A DNA stretch of 64,000 nucleotides from Nannochloris sp. 'desiccata' (lineage: Eukaryota > Chlorophyta > Trebouxiophyceae > Chlorellales > Chlorellaceae), in assembly GCA_019044685.2 (NCBI GenBank), contig JAGTXX020000011.1, forward strand, positions 2,170,001-2,234,000. The letters run 5' to 3'. Under the pieces are notes generated by a model. That model had not been told where the DNA came from. It searched no databases and worked only from the letters and a program-made list of their open reading frames with translations. Both the position numbers and the translations under genes were made by a program. Below, piece after piece: positions 23,281 through 34,416 of this stretch (within the stretch, counting starts at the first letter, position 1; the number at the start of each line of letters is the position of its first letter).

Positions 23281-24345
23281 CTAGAGACCAAAAGGTCTTG
23301 TAGGGGCATTAATGTAGTACTGGTCATAAACACGCAGTTTGGAACCAGCATTTATGCACGAGAAAAGATTTTTGCATAAATCGAAGTCGTCATCAAAGCA
23401 CTTGTCAAACTCGTAGGAGATGGATTGGAAAGCACTGGAAAAATCCGAAGTACTCTTGATGCAGTTTTCCTTACCCTTGCATCTCTGGTACACATTGCTG
23501 ACATTACTTCCGCAAGGAAAAAATTCGATGCAAGATGCATAGTTGACCACAGCATTAAAAGCACAAATCTTGATGGAGTTGGCATTGTCAGCCAAAAGAC
23601 CGAGGATCTGTTGGCCTTCAGAGCTGCCAGAAGCCACACCCTCGATCTCCTTGGCGATGGAGTTGGCGGAATTCTCAACATCCTTCCAGATATTTTCAAA
23701 GAAACTGAGGGGACCAGCTCCACTCGATATATCACCCACAATTTCACCTACGGTATCCCAGAAGAGCAAGCGGCGACCTCCAGAGGTGTTGCCTCCAGAA
23801 GTTCGAATGCCCTCTGCGTCCACAATAAATGTCTCACCAGTGGTGGTAAGGATTGTAGCGCTTGTGTTGGGTTTCACCTGCACGCTTGCAACGGAATACG
23901 TCGCTGATCCGCTCTCAGCGCTGCTGAGAATCATCTTTTGCAAATTGATGGCCAGCATGGGGCTGTCACTCAGGTACAATGCCTGCAAAGGAGACCTCTC
24001 CTGGGCAACTCCGGCAGTTAATACCTGACCCGTGGATGACGAGGTAAGAATATTGTCGCTGGCGCTGATATCTTTATTCAGCTCCACCAACCCATAGATA
24101 GCGCCCGCCAGGGTGCCAAGCAGAATGACCAGGAGAGCAAGGGTGCCGATGACCATCCATTTCATCATATGGGCGTCTTCAGCAGCAGTTGTCTCGCTTT
24201 CGATAGCCTTAACAATCTCTTCAATAGAGAGTTGGCCATCGCGGTCGACGTCGGCGTCCTTGATCCTCCTTGCAAGACTTGGGGTCATGGACTTGAGCTG
24301 CATCAGCATGCTCACTGAGTAGGTGTCTTTCTCAACATCTGCCAT
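23281..24345 (-). CDS. Membrane-anchored EF-hand protein
   Basis: A single exon of 354 residues starting at ATG 24345; a GTG two codons upstream is not used. Residues 32-43 form a complete canonical EF-hand loop (DVDRDGQLSIEE with D, D, D, G, L and E in place). It is followed by one transmembrane segment at about 63-90 (WMVIGTLALLVILLGTLAG). The N-terminus is probably cytosolic, so the single EF-hand would sense cytosolic calcium. The large remainder would be extracytosolic; it has a GGRRLLFWD stretch near the middle and about eight Cys in the last third (CAFNAVVNYASC, FFPCG, RCKGKENC, KCF, LCKNLFSC). The Cys block suggests disulfide bonds. The function is unknown. Intronless, unlike most neighbours. 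Confidence 0.8.
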   Translation of the reverse strand: MADVEKDTYSVSMLMQLKSMTPSLARRIKDADVDRDGQLSIEEIVKAIESETTAAEDAHMMKWMVIGTLALLVILLGTLAGAIYGLVELNKDISASDNILTSSSTGQVLTAGVAQERSPLQALYLSDSPMLAINLQKMILSSAESGSATYSVASVQVKPNTSATILTTTGETFIVDAEGIRTSGGNTSGGRRLLFWDTVGEIVGDISSGAGPLSFFENIWKDVENSANSIAKEIEGVASGSSEGQQILGLLADNANSIKICAFNAVVNYASCIEFFPCGSNVSNVYQRCKGKENCIKSTSDFSSAFQSISYEFDKCFDDDFDLCKNLFSCINAGSKLRVYDQYYINAPTRPFGL

Positions 24346-24999
24346 GGTCACAATGGGGGTTAAACCTGCACAACAAGAAAAGCAAGCCGGCTGGAGTGAG
24401 AGAGACTATGTTAGACTATGTGTTACAAACAACTCGTTGAGCCTGCAGGCCTGGCCTGTCGGGGGAACCAAGGCCTTGAGCATCTAGAGCTACGGGCATC
24501 CACCAGGGGGGGTGGGGGCTGAATTTCCGTCCCTCGCTCGCTGAAGTTATGTCTGAAATTGAAGCTGGTCACAAAACGTCTCGGTGGCCTGGAATGCTCG
24601 TCAATTTTGTAAGAGAAATGCTAACTGACCTATATACAGTATGACAGCGCCGAACGTCCATTCGAGGTACATGCGCGTTGTCGAAATTGACCCGATAATT
24701 AATTAAGCCTGAAGCAGCTAATTTCGTCTCTAGAGCCTCCCAAATCGATATGATACGGACGCAGCCTCCCCACAGTCACAGCATGGCAAAGCAGCTCGAG
24801 AGGCCAAAGTTAGTTTTTTCAAATTATTATCGCTCTTATTCACGTTTCAACGCATATACTCCATAGTTATAACAGAACTAATTTTCATATAGAGCTTTCC
24901 AGCCTCACCAGAGCGACTTTATTAATTAAACGCAATTGATCTTGAACAAACTCAACAACCCACTAGATTTTAAATTACTTAGCAAGTAGAACCCACACC
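24346..24999. other. Divergent promoter region; no gene seen
   Basis: About 650 bp between the EF-hand gene (minus) and RPA3 (plus). It has a GC-rich patch around 24440-24560 and AT-rich flanks. No RNA gene or coding sequence was recognised. Confidence 0.5.
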
Positions 25000-25444
25000 A
25001 TGACTATCACCGGAGTGGATGTTACTAATCCTGCCCCTAGGGTCAACTTTGAGCTCATGAACCACTATATTGGCAAGCGAGTTACTCTTGTTGGAAAAGT
25101 GGAGAATGGAGCTGTAGAAAACGGTGTTCTTAAGGTTAAGACTTCTGACGAAGGCATGGTTGACGTCATCGTAACCAGTGCTGTCCCTCAAGACATGTTT
25201 ATCGAGGTTGACGGTATTGTGGAGAGCACTAATACCATTAGAGGAGATTCCATCGTCGGTTTTGGCAACTCCTTTGGTAAGCCTCTATAGCTATAGCAAT
25301 ATATATAAGCTTTTGATCTTACCGCAACACATCCTCGATCATACTAATGACATAAGTTCTCACTTCTGTGCAGATATGGGTAACTACAATGAGGTTTGCA
25401 AGCTGATCAACGGCAAGTACAAGAGCGTTTTCCTCCCCGCCTAA
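25000..25444 (+). CDS. RPA3: Replication protein A 14-kDa subunit
   Basis: Two exons, 25000-25276 and 25374-25444, joined in phase 1, give 115 residues, the usual size for RPA3. It is a single OB-fold with RVNFELMNHYIGKRVTLVGK at the start and the plant-like end block STNTIRGDSIVGFGNSFD followed by MGNYNEVCKLINGKY. RPA3 is the smallest subunit of the nuclear single-strand DNA binding trimer used in replication, repair and recombination. The second exon is very short, and without it the protein would lose the C-terminal helix that makes the trimer contact. TGTAA follows at 25503. Confidence 0.92.
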
Positions 25445-25502
25445 ATATTCTCTCAAGTTTACATTCTACTTTGCGTAAAGTGTGCAGTCACTATACGAAT
25501 CA

Positions 25503-25507
25503 TGTAA
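25503..25507 (+). terminator. TGTAA poly(A) signal of RPA3
   Basis: TGTAA lies 59 nt after the RPA3 stop codon. Confidence 0.5.
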
Positions 25508-25630
25508 TATATGGAATACATACAAAAGTAATTTTTATCAGTCAAACAGTCAATTAATTGATTTTTCTATTTTGTCTTCTCCATCTTTTCTGCATCGGAG
25601 GCGGTAGCAGAATCATAACTAGAACTACTA

Positions 25631-26104
25631 TTACTGCTTCCTCCCCCCCCCTCCTCCACCTCCCGTTCCTTCTGATTTTTCAGCTAAGCCTTCTTTATAA
25701 CCTTCTATAAACTGATTTACAGCTTCTCGGTACGCACGCACTCTAGTTTTATATATATGCTGCAAATGAGGCCACATGGTATGAGCACCGCCTCGAGCGA
25801 CATCTTTAAACTCTTTAGCAAGCATGCTAATTTCTTCAGCTGCCATTCGTTCTTCCTCTTTGGTAAGCGAGTCATTAACTTCGCCACGTTGGCGTTTTAG
25901 CTCGGCTTGGAGCTTCTCAGAGTCCCAGCTATCAATGTATCTCTGGATGGCGGAGTTTATTTTCGCTACATGTTGCCTGAGAGTCTTCCTAGGAGGTTCT
26001 ATGTATCCTGGTGGATTTGGTAATGATGATGGAAATATGATCTCTGGAACATCGTGCCGTATGTAGCGGTAAGCGCGCCGTAGGAAGTGGGCTTCCTTGC
26101 CCAT
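25631..26104 (-). CDS. 157-aa helical protein with homopolymer frameshift near its end
   Basis: A single exon from ATG 26104. The N-terminus (MGKEAHFLRRAYRYIRHDVP) and the rest are basic and helix-rich, with a coiled-coil-like middle (LQAELKRQRGEV) and a C-terminal helix FIEGYKEGL. As read, it ends in poly-Gly then RKQ and a stop at 25631. Removing one base of a run of nine Gs (plus-strand C run 25643-25651) would continue the frame to 25567 through a Ser-rich, acidic tail (SSSSYDSATASDAEKMEK...) that looks coding. The given stop is therefore probably an assembly or true one-base indel. The family was not recognised. Confidence 0.65.
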   Translation of the reverse strand: MGKEAHFLRRAYRYIRHDVPEIIFPSSLPNPPGYIEPPRKTLRQHVAKINSAIQRYIDSWDSEKLQAELKRQRGEVNDSLTKEEERMAAEEISMLAKEFKDVARGGAHTMWPHLQHIYKTRVRAYREAVNQFIEGYKEGLAEKSEGTGGGGGGGRKQ

Positions 26105-26455
26105 CTTAAGATCGAATAAATGCAAGGCTAAGCCTAGTTTGCAGCAATTTCGCTAGCTAGATGTCATTTCAATAATTCAGTTGTTACGAATGCTTATTTA
26201 AAGCAATTGACGTCTTGTCGGTCCTCTTGATTAAGCCAAAAGTTTTAAAATCTAAGTCACAAAGCCGGCGCAAACTTGAATTTCCAAATGGTAAATTAGC
26301 TTGAAAAACTGCATTTTGCATATGCATTTTGTGTATAAAATCTATTATGTACTAGATGCCCATCAGAAGGAAGTGACTTAATAAGCGCATGCACGCAATT
26401 TAAGTAATCAGAGCAGATTTTGTATTTTAAAGAGTAAGCTACATTCTGCCTAAAT
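26105..26455. other. Divergent promoter region
   Basis: About 350 bp of AT-rich DNA between the 157-aa gene and NOL6. No motif was recognised. Confidence 0.45.
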
Positions 26456-29400
26456 ATGGATTCTGCGAGCGATCCTGACACATCAGGCGATGAAGTTTTT
26501 TCTGATGTCGATTCTGAAGACCAAGAGGGCGTAGATGATGAAGAAATGGAAGAAGTTCCACCTCATGCCAATGGCGTCGGCCAACATGCACCAAAACGCC
26601 GGAAGCTTGCAGGAAGAACAGCCCGTGAAGCTCTACACGGTGTAGGCGACGGCATAGACCACGCAGAAGATGCAGAAGCGAGTTTACTTGACCTAGAAGT
26701 CAGAGAACTTCTTGAAGAAGCTGCTGTTAGTGAAGATGACTCTGCCGTCGTACATTCAATTGCACTTCAAATTACTTCAATTATTAAAGCGCTACCCGAA
26801 GCTGAGGTCAACCCTTCCCCGATTGCTGCACTCCTATCCAATTTCGATTTTCCTGTATCTAGGAAATTTACCTTTAAACCCCCGAGAAAAGTAGAGATTA
26901 TCGGCAGCTTTGCAATCGAAGGGACGTGTCTTCCATCACCGTGCCTTGATCTTGCCGTGGTCATGCCTGCCTCTTGTTTTGACAATAAAGATCAGCTCAA
27001 TCACCGATACCATGCCAAGAGAGCTTTGTATTTATCGCATGTAGCTGATGCATTACAGAACAAAAAAATAGCCAAACAACTAGGTCTTGCAGGTGATTCT
27101 CAACTGCAGTGGACTCCTTTTCGAGGTGACCCCCGCCGCCCAGTTCTTATTGTTGATTTGCAACACGGCACAGCTAGTGGAGCAACACTCAGGATTATTC
27201 CTGTAGCTACGTCGGACTTGTTTCCTCTACAGAAACTCGCTCCTACTAGGAATAATTTACGCAGCGTCTGCAACCCTGCAGCACCAGGCAGTTGTGGCAA
27301 TGCCAAGAAAATTAAAACCAACGAAAATACCTCCAACGCCCCCGCTATAGATCCTTCTAGTGAATTATTGCCTACTCCATACTACAATGCGGGTATTTTA
27401 CAAGATATGTTGATGCTAGACCACTCGAGAACTTTACAGAAAATTGCAAAAAACGCCTCTCGGCTGGGAGAGGCGTCCATCTTATTACGAGTCTGGGCAG
27501 AGAGGCATCGGTTACCTGATGGTGAAGATGGTGTTGACGGGTTCTTTTTAACAAATTTACTTGCACAGCTATTACAAACTGGTAAAGCGGTAGGTTACCT
27601 CTATTTTAATGTACTTGGTTTTCTGCCTTTTAACTCGAACTATTCACTCAGCACCCCCTTTTTTTTCTTTTTCTTTTTTCTTTTTCCTAAATTAATTTTC
27701 TGCAGTCTTCTGGGATGAGTAGTATGCATCTTTTCCGCACTACTCTCATGGCTCTCCACCACCCAAAAGCTTTTGTCAAGGATACTTTGGCTATGCAGAG
27801 AGCCTCTTCAGGTTTCAGTAGTGCACCTCCACCGACCCTTAAGGCTTACCGCAGTGCTTCGAGTGGTACCAGCAATACTAGTTTAAATGAAGTTATCTTT
27901 TTAGACGCGTCAGGATGGTTAAATCTTTCTAATTACATCTCTTCTGCTGCTTTAAAGCAAGCGCAGGTCTGTGCAAAGCGCACAGCGGCGTTGCTCTCGG
28001 TCTCTGCTGGTCCTGATGCTTTTGATGCTGCCTTCTTAGCTGGATATCCACTAGCCTCCTTATATGATGTGTGGTATAAAGTCACTATACCAGCTATTGA
28101 AGAAGAGAAGAAGACAGATTTACAGCCGAGATCTGCGCAGAAATTGGAGACCAGGACCTCTAAAAAGAAGAAAACCGCCGCTGCAGAGTCAGCATCAAAG
28201 ATGAAAGGAGGTCCCTCTTCTCGTTATTACGCTGCAGATGTCCCTGAGTGGATTCAATGGGACAAAAAATCTGTTGAGATTGCTACAAAGGCATTAGGAA
28301 CCAGAGCAACCCTGGTTCGAGCTTTTTTTCGAGGCTGCAGTGGCGGTGTGCGCCACGCTAGTACTAGTTCTCCTGGGTCGATTAACTTTGGCCCATCTAG
28401 AGAGTACACTCTCGTTGCTGCAAGGATTGACCCTACTCATGCCTTACGAGGTGTCGATATCGGCCCTGCAGCAGACAGTGGCGCTCCAGCAGCTCAATTT
28501 CGAGCCTTTTGGGGAGAAAAAAGCGAACTCCGTCGTTTTCAAGATGGAAAAATTTCTGAAGCAGTTGTTTGGGAGACAACCCCCTCTCAACGCCATTTAA
28601 TTGTCGATAATATAGTACAATATGCGTTAAAACAGCATTTACCATCAGGAACACGTGTCTCCCGTTGTTCTGGTCTCTTAGATGACGCCTTAAAACGAAA
28701 GTCCAGTACCGCTGATGATGACGTGGCAGCTACCCGCCTGGTGGAAGCTGCTGCTGCTCGGTTAGGTAAAAGGTTGCGTACGTTGGATAGATTACCATTG
28801 CAAATTGTAGGTACGCAGCCTTTAGCGCCTGTATTACGTCATGCAGACGTGTTTCCTCCTCGGCCACACCTTTTAGCAGGAGCCGCCACTGCGGATCTCA
28901 TCAGCGATCTTACCTCTTCTTCTATTCCCCGATGCCTACCTGCTGTGGAGCTTCTCTGCCAATTGGAGGGTTCAGGCAAATGGCCAGATGGTCCTGCTGC
29001 GTTTGCTAAAATGAAGGCTGCTGTTGGTGTTCAATTAGCTCAACTGTTGCATTCAGGGTTTGGCATTGAGGCCTCCGCTGCAGAAGATTATGTGGACATT
29101 TTATCAGATGGATTCGCTTTTCGGCTTATTTTGCACACAGAACGTGACGTGGCCATGCAGCAGTTGGCTTTGACTGCTTCTGGCATGCCTCATCTCCCTC
29201 CAGAAGAAGATATAGCTTTAAGAATGTGGCACCATGGAGCTATCTCAGCTGCTGCTGCCGCTAACCCGGCATTTGAGCCTTCAGTCCGCTTAGCAAAACG
29301 ATGGATTGCATCTCAATGGCTCAGTCCCCATTTTCGTGATGAAGCGATTGAATTACTTGTTGCAGCTGCATTCGCAGCAGGAAATAGCGTAATAGCCCCT

Positions 29401-30348
29401 CCGCCGGGGTCACGGGTTTCCGGATTTTTAAGATTTTTGCACGTATTAGGAAATCATCCTTGGACAGCTACTCCACTTGTTGGAGATATCGCGGCCGGGG
29501 ATCCGGGTCCAGGGCGTAGGGAAGTGGCTGCAAGGGCACATGCTGCACAGAAAGCAGAGGAAACAGGCGCACCAGCAATGTTTATAACAGGGCCAAAAGA
29601 TGATCAATGTGTTGGCTGGACAAGAGAACACCCTACAAGGGCGATTTTACACCGTGCTGCTGTTCTTGCACGTCGTGCTGTGGATAAATTAGAAGAAATT
29701 TTGATTTCATCTTCTGCTTCGCCATTAAAAGGAAAGGTCGGAAAGGTGGAAACTGAAGCTGCTGACTCAGCAACTGAGGTACTGGAAAGTGTCTTTGTGC
29801 ACGATGAGAGTGATTATGAAATATTAATTAGGTTACGGGCAGATGCCTTGCCTACTCATGACAACACATTAACGCGTTATAAGAATAAAGCTAAAGCTAA
29901 CAAGTCCGTCGGTGCAACAGGATGGTCAGCAGTAGAGCCAAACGACTCCCCAGAAGAAAGCAAAAAGAGCCGAGCAGTCCTAAAAGGAATTCCTAAATCC
30001 GTTGTCGAAGCCCGTGGTGCTGCAGCTGTACGAAAAGAATTGCTTGTTGGGTTTAACCCCGTACCCTTGTATGTGTCGTTACTGGAAGACAGATTCGGGG
30101 CTGTGGCTGTACCATGTGCTGACTACTTGGGGGGCACTTCTGTCGGTTTGAAATTAAGAGGCCCTGCTCTTCAACCGGGACTTCTACGACCTGAAGCTGC
30201 TCATGCAACGAAACCTCTAGGAGGGGTCGTTCCGAAAGATTTTGATGATTCTTTGGTGGTGGTACCGGATCTCGAGGCAGTGGCAGCGGATTGTTTAGCC
30301 TTGGGGAAAGGGTTGGTGGAACGAGTAGAATTTAGAAAGGATCTCTAG
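26456..30348 (+). CDS. NOL6: Nucleolar protein NOL6 / UTP22 (Nrap family)
   Basis: Two exons, 26456-27589 and 27706-30348, phase 0, give 1258 residues, typical of the family. The N-terminus is very acidic and carries a basic nuclear signal (PKRRKL). The inactive nucleotidyltransferase-like core follows: EIIGSFAIEGTCLPSPCLDL, then the conserved NHRYHAKRALYLSHVADAL, then RVWAERHRLPDGEDGVDGFF spanning to the intron, and FRAFWGEKSELRRFQDGKIS, a hallmark of Nrap proteins. UTP22 acts with RRP7 in the SSU processome to make 18S rRNA in the nucleolus. The intron is short with a pyrimidine-rich 3' end. Confidence 0.95.
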
Positions 30349-30379
30349 GAATTTGAACATGTTTAATGAACTCGTAATC

Positions 30380-30384
30380 TGTAA
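30380..30384 (+). terminator. TGTAA poly(A) signal of NOL6
   Basis: TGTAA lies 32 nt after the NOL6 stop codon. Confidence 0.5.
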
Positions 30385-30506
30385 CTCTTTGAAATGTTGA
30401 AGGTTGAAATGAGAGACCGAAGGACGGAAAAAAATAAAAATTTAATAATTAAGAGGCATGCCAAGCAGCTACAAAGAAGGAAAAAATAATAATCTAGGCT
30501 ACTGTT

Positions 30507-30511
30507 TTACA
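30507..30511 (-). terminator. TGTAA poly(A) signal of the carbonic anhydrase gene
   Basis: On the minus strand TGTAA lies within 10 nt after the carbonic anhydrase stop, implying a very short 3' UTR if used. Confidence 0.35.
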
Positions 30512-30517
30512 TTAATT

Positions 30518-31581
30518 CTAAAGTGAATACTCTATTTTGCGTTCATTCAAGGGCTGCAAAGGTCTTTGCGTTTGTTTCCAATCTTTCCCTCCACTCCCGA
30601 AAGCCATCAAATCCAAAACTTGCTGAGCGCTCACAGTCACATGATCGAGCAAGACCACCCACCGCACGTGCTCCGTACATGGTGGGGTCGTTAAACTCCC
30701 TTTGTACGTCGCATACCGTCTACCACCTGAGGAGGAAGTCATACCACGTGGAGGTGGGAGTATGGACCGTAAAGAAAGTGTTGACTTTATCGGAGCATCA
30801 ACTCCAGAATGTCTAGGACACGAACTCAATCCCGTTTGCAAAATGGGGTTTGCTGTGCCAATCTTCATTAATACAGCGGCAACTAGAAGCTCTCTCGTGG
30901 TATTATCTCTATGTACAAGGTGGCATTCTATTGGAAAATGTTGACCACCAGACACGGAATGTTCCGATGGTGTGTGAAAGTGAAGCTGAACGAGAGAATA
31001 CGTTTTTCCTCCTAATACTAAGTCGAATCCTGGTGGAAAGTTTATTTGAGGAGATCCGTGGGAATTGTTACGCACTGTAGCACCTTCTTTTACGAATGTA
31101 GGGTACTGAAAACGTAAAGGACCTAGACTAGAAGAAGAAGAAGCAGTGCTGGAGGCGGTGGTGTCGGCGTCAAAGCTAGAAGTTCCTTCTGAAAGAGGTA
31201 TATCGATTGGAGACTGAGATTTACCAGTTTTGCATAATGCTTGCCACTTTGAGATACCCTCAGGGTTTCCATATTCCCAATGTTGTAGCGATGGTGGTTG
31301 TTTCCTTGCTGCAACAGTTGCAGCAATGCTAGGGGGTGGCGGGCAGCAGAGACATGCTGCTGGAGAGACGATGGCAGTGGTCCAGGCGATAAGCTGCCGT
31401 CGACTGGGTGTCATCCTGCAATTTTGCAAGTAGTTTCTTTTTAATTGGGAGTCTAAAGTAAAGAATACAAAATTCCGTTGATTGCTTCCTTAAATTAATG
31501 GTCTAAATTAATTAATCTGTTATCTCACCTCGATGGCGTGGTGCTAGCAGTTTGGCCGCTAGATGCACACAAGATAAACAT
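30518..31581 (-). CDS. Alpha-type carbonic anhydrase with plastid/lumen-like targeting
   Basis: Two exons, 31581-31529 and 31415-30518, joined in phase 2, give 316 residues. It interconverts CO2 and bicarbonate. The zinc ligands are visible: QLHFH (His163, His165) and ECHLVH (His183). The gatekeeper region GSLTTPPCTEHVRW is also present, along with HWEYG and QSPIDI near the N-terminus of the domain. The first exon adds a Ser/Thr/Ala-rich stretch (CASSGQTASTTPSR) resembling a chloroplast transit peptide. A twin-arginine SRRQLI, a hydrophobic run and small residues before a possible cleavage site (SIAATVAA) come next. That order suits Tat import into the thylakoid lumen, as for Chlamydomonas CAH3; a secretory route is the alternative. 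It is convergent with NOL6. Confidence 0.88.
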
Positions 31582-31865
31582 GATATATTTTTTTAAGGCT
31601 AATATAATCAATGCACGTTCTGCCAAAATATCTAATTCCTTATTAAAACCCAGCGTGCCGGCCGTTCTCAATGCTAGTACTACTTACACAATGCTACTCA
31701 ATAATCGTGCTAATAAATGACGGGACAGGATTGAAACGCAAGGGGGGAATATTCTCTCTGATAGTACAACAGGCGCAAGGATAGTGGAAGGAAAAGACAG
31801 AATAGCGACACGGGCCATGGAAAAAAGCAGAAAATATCAAAAGAAAAAAAGACAATATTGTAGTT

Positions 31866-34087
31866 TTATCTCCTTGTAAAATTCACAAATCGCAAGGCAA
31901 GGAAAGCTAATCCAAAGAAGGCCACGAAAAACAATGATTCATACCCTAAAAACGCCCACTTACTGACTCCGTCTAAACTGAAATATTCCAGTACCGTCAG
32001 TGTTGCATTGGCCTCGGAATCGTACAAAAAGGGAAAATCCCTGCCATCGCCATACTCATTGATCATCAACGCACCCCACGCATAGCCTAAGAAGTTGATA
32101 TAGCGATACCAATACCACCTGTTGCAAGAAAAAAAGGATTAGACTTTAGACAGGTAAAAAAGAAACCTTTGTTTGCGTTTTCTGGTTGATTCTTTAATTT
32201 AAAACAATGCTTACCAATCAGGAATCTGGCTCCAGCGAATAAGTAAGCCACTGAAGAAGATTAATGTCGTTATATAGCAAGGTAACGCTGCATTTGCAAC
32301 GTCGATATTCGGACTGAGAGCAGCCACAAAGTATGCAACCATGATTCCCGTCGCCAATGTACACAGGTATAAAAGCCAGAAAATCACATATTGTCCGTGA
32401 AACTTAACTGGCCAAAAGACAACATTTGAAAAGATTAAGGATGCGATGATAGCTATTCCAAGTTCTTCTATCGTTTTTGCACACAAATAGGTGATAACTC
32501 GATACAAACCGTCATTACGCTCGCGGACAAAAAGAGGTCTTTCCAGTACTATGGCAGGAATGTACGATGCAGCACCAAATGCAGGCAAAATAACCCACAT
32601 AAGAAGCATCCCAGAAACATTTACAACATTATCTGCCAACAAATCGGCGCCTTTCCCCCAGTAGACGGTGAAAAAGAGAAGAGAAAAAATGAACTTGTCA
32701 CCGAGGCGAGGGCCCAAAAATGCAGGGTTGCGATAGTTTTTCGTGGTTCTGTATTTAAGCAACGTTTTCAAGCCATGCCAAGAGGAAGTTGCCGTTTCAC
32801 GCTTCACAGCGAGCTCACGGCGAGCATCTTCATCAAGCTCAGACACTAAAGAAAGCTGATTATTAATTTCTAAAACGGACTCTACTTTTTGTTGACTTTT
32901 GGAGAAGACAGCAGCGAATTCCCCAGCCTTGTTCTGACGATCTGCTTGCGTTGTCAAGTCAACGATCCACTCTGCTTCGTTATCTTCTTCTTTCCTTTTG
33001 GAAGCTTGTGGCACAATAGATTCAAAATACTCCAATGCAGGAGCCCCAGATTTTCCGAAATATGCCATCTCACCACGAAGGAGGAGCAACAATCGATCAA
33101 AGAGAGAAAAACAGTACGGCGTAGGGCTGTGAATGGTAGCGCACACGGTAATTCCTGAAGAACAGAGGCCCTTTACTACAGTCATGACTTCGTTTGCAGT
33201 GAAAGAGTCCAATCCAGAGGTCGGTTCATCTAGAAACAAAATCCTAGGAGAAGTGATCAACGCAATGCCAATATTAACTCGTTTTGACTGCCCTCCAGAA
33301 ATCCCACGGGCAAGGGGAGAGCCAATAAGCACATCACGGCACGATTCCAGCGCCAAAACGTCGAGAATTTCTCCAACAGCGGCTTTTTTTGAGGACTCTG
33401 GTTCAGAAACAGAACGTTTTAACTCTGCAGTGTACATGAGCATTTCTTCAACTGTCAAAATATCTAAAAGAGTATCAGATTGCTCAACGTAGCCAGTATA
33501 GCGGCGTAAAAACATACGGGAAGGTGTTTCTCCACCAATTTTGATCTCTCCCGAAATGGTGCCGACAGTTTTACGGCCAGCGAGGATATCCAAAAGGGTC
33601 GACTTGCCAGAGCCTGAGGGTCCCATCAAGGCGGCCATCTCTCCAGGTTTAAAGCAGCCAGAGACAGAGTTGAGGATGGTAATAGACCCGAGTTTCTTTT
33701 TTCGATTAGTAACCGAATAACTGACATTCTGCAATCATTATGGGGGGAAACGGAAGGAAGAGGTCGGATAAGAAATATATTAAGCAAGAAAGGGCGCAGC
33801 AAGCTCAACGGCAGGCGGGGTGGAACTGGTCGTTGCCTCTTCCAGCTCAAGTAATCCCTTGCAGGAGTTAATAGATTCAACGTGCAATAACTCAATAATT
33901 TGCATACGTGACTGACCTTGAAGGTGACTGGCATTCCAGAAGACAGAAATGCCCTGCTTAAAGTTTTCTTAATGGCGGCACTGCCATCAAGAGAAATGGT
34001 GGTAACGCTCCTCATGGAGTCAGCCCCAATAGAAAGGTCCTTGGTCTCATTCAGACCGGTTTCGACATCATATGGTACTTGTTTCAT
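31866..34087 (-). CDS. ABCG-family half-transporter
   Basis: Three exons, 34087-33917, 33728-32215 and 32118-31866, phases 0 and 2, give 645 residues. The nucleotide-binding domain comes first: Walker A GPSGSGKST, Q-loop VEQSDTLL, signature ISGGQSKRVNIG and Walker B LFLDEPTSGLDS. About six transmembrane segments follow, ending near GLAFLALRFV. The order NBD then membrane domain marks a half-size ABCG (WBC) transporter, which must dimerise. Plant members export lipids, waxes or hormones; the substrate here is unknown. The last exon supplies the family WWYWYRYINFLGYA segment, which confirms the splice. A second ABCG gene lies at 50770-52926. Confidence 0.93.
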
Positions 34088-34416
34088 TGGGATCTATACC
34101 AATCACGCCACTTTATAAGAGAATCTGGTGGCTAACCAGATGTCGAAGATGTCCAAGCAATTTGGCAGCTAAGAAGGCAAATGTACTCTTTGCAACTCGT
34201 TCCGGTGATCCAACGCAATGCAATTAATTATTTGTATGGGAATTATGGTGCTCTACACTGCATGTAACCTCAAAATGGTATTGGCCTGCAAAGGCTCACC
34301 TAACTCAAGTGATCATTTTTGGCGAAGCCCCCTTTTCATGAGGCTTTTGAATATTTTCCAACTTTCCTAAAAGTTGAAAATGCAGAAACCAAATCATAAG
34401 ACTCAATACAATCCTC
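34088..34416. other. Divergent promoter region
   Basis: About 330 bp between the ABCG gene and the hydrolase gene. No gene or clear motif was seen. Confidence 0.45.
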
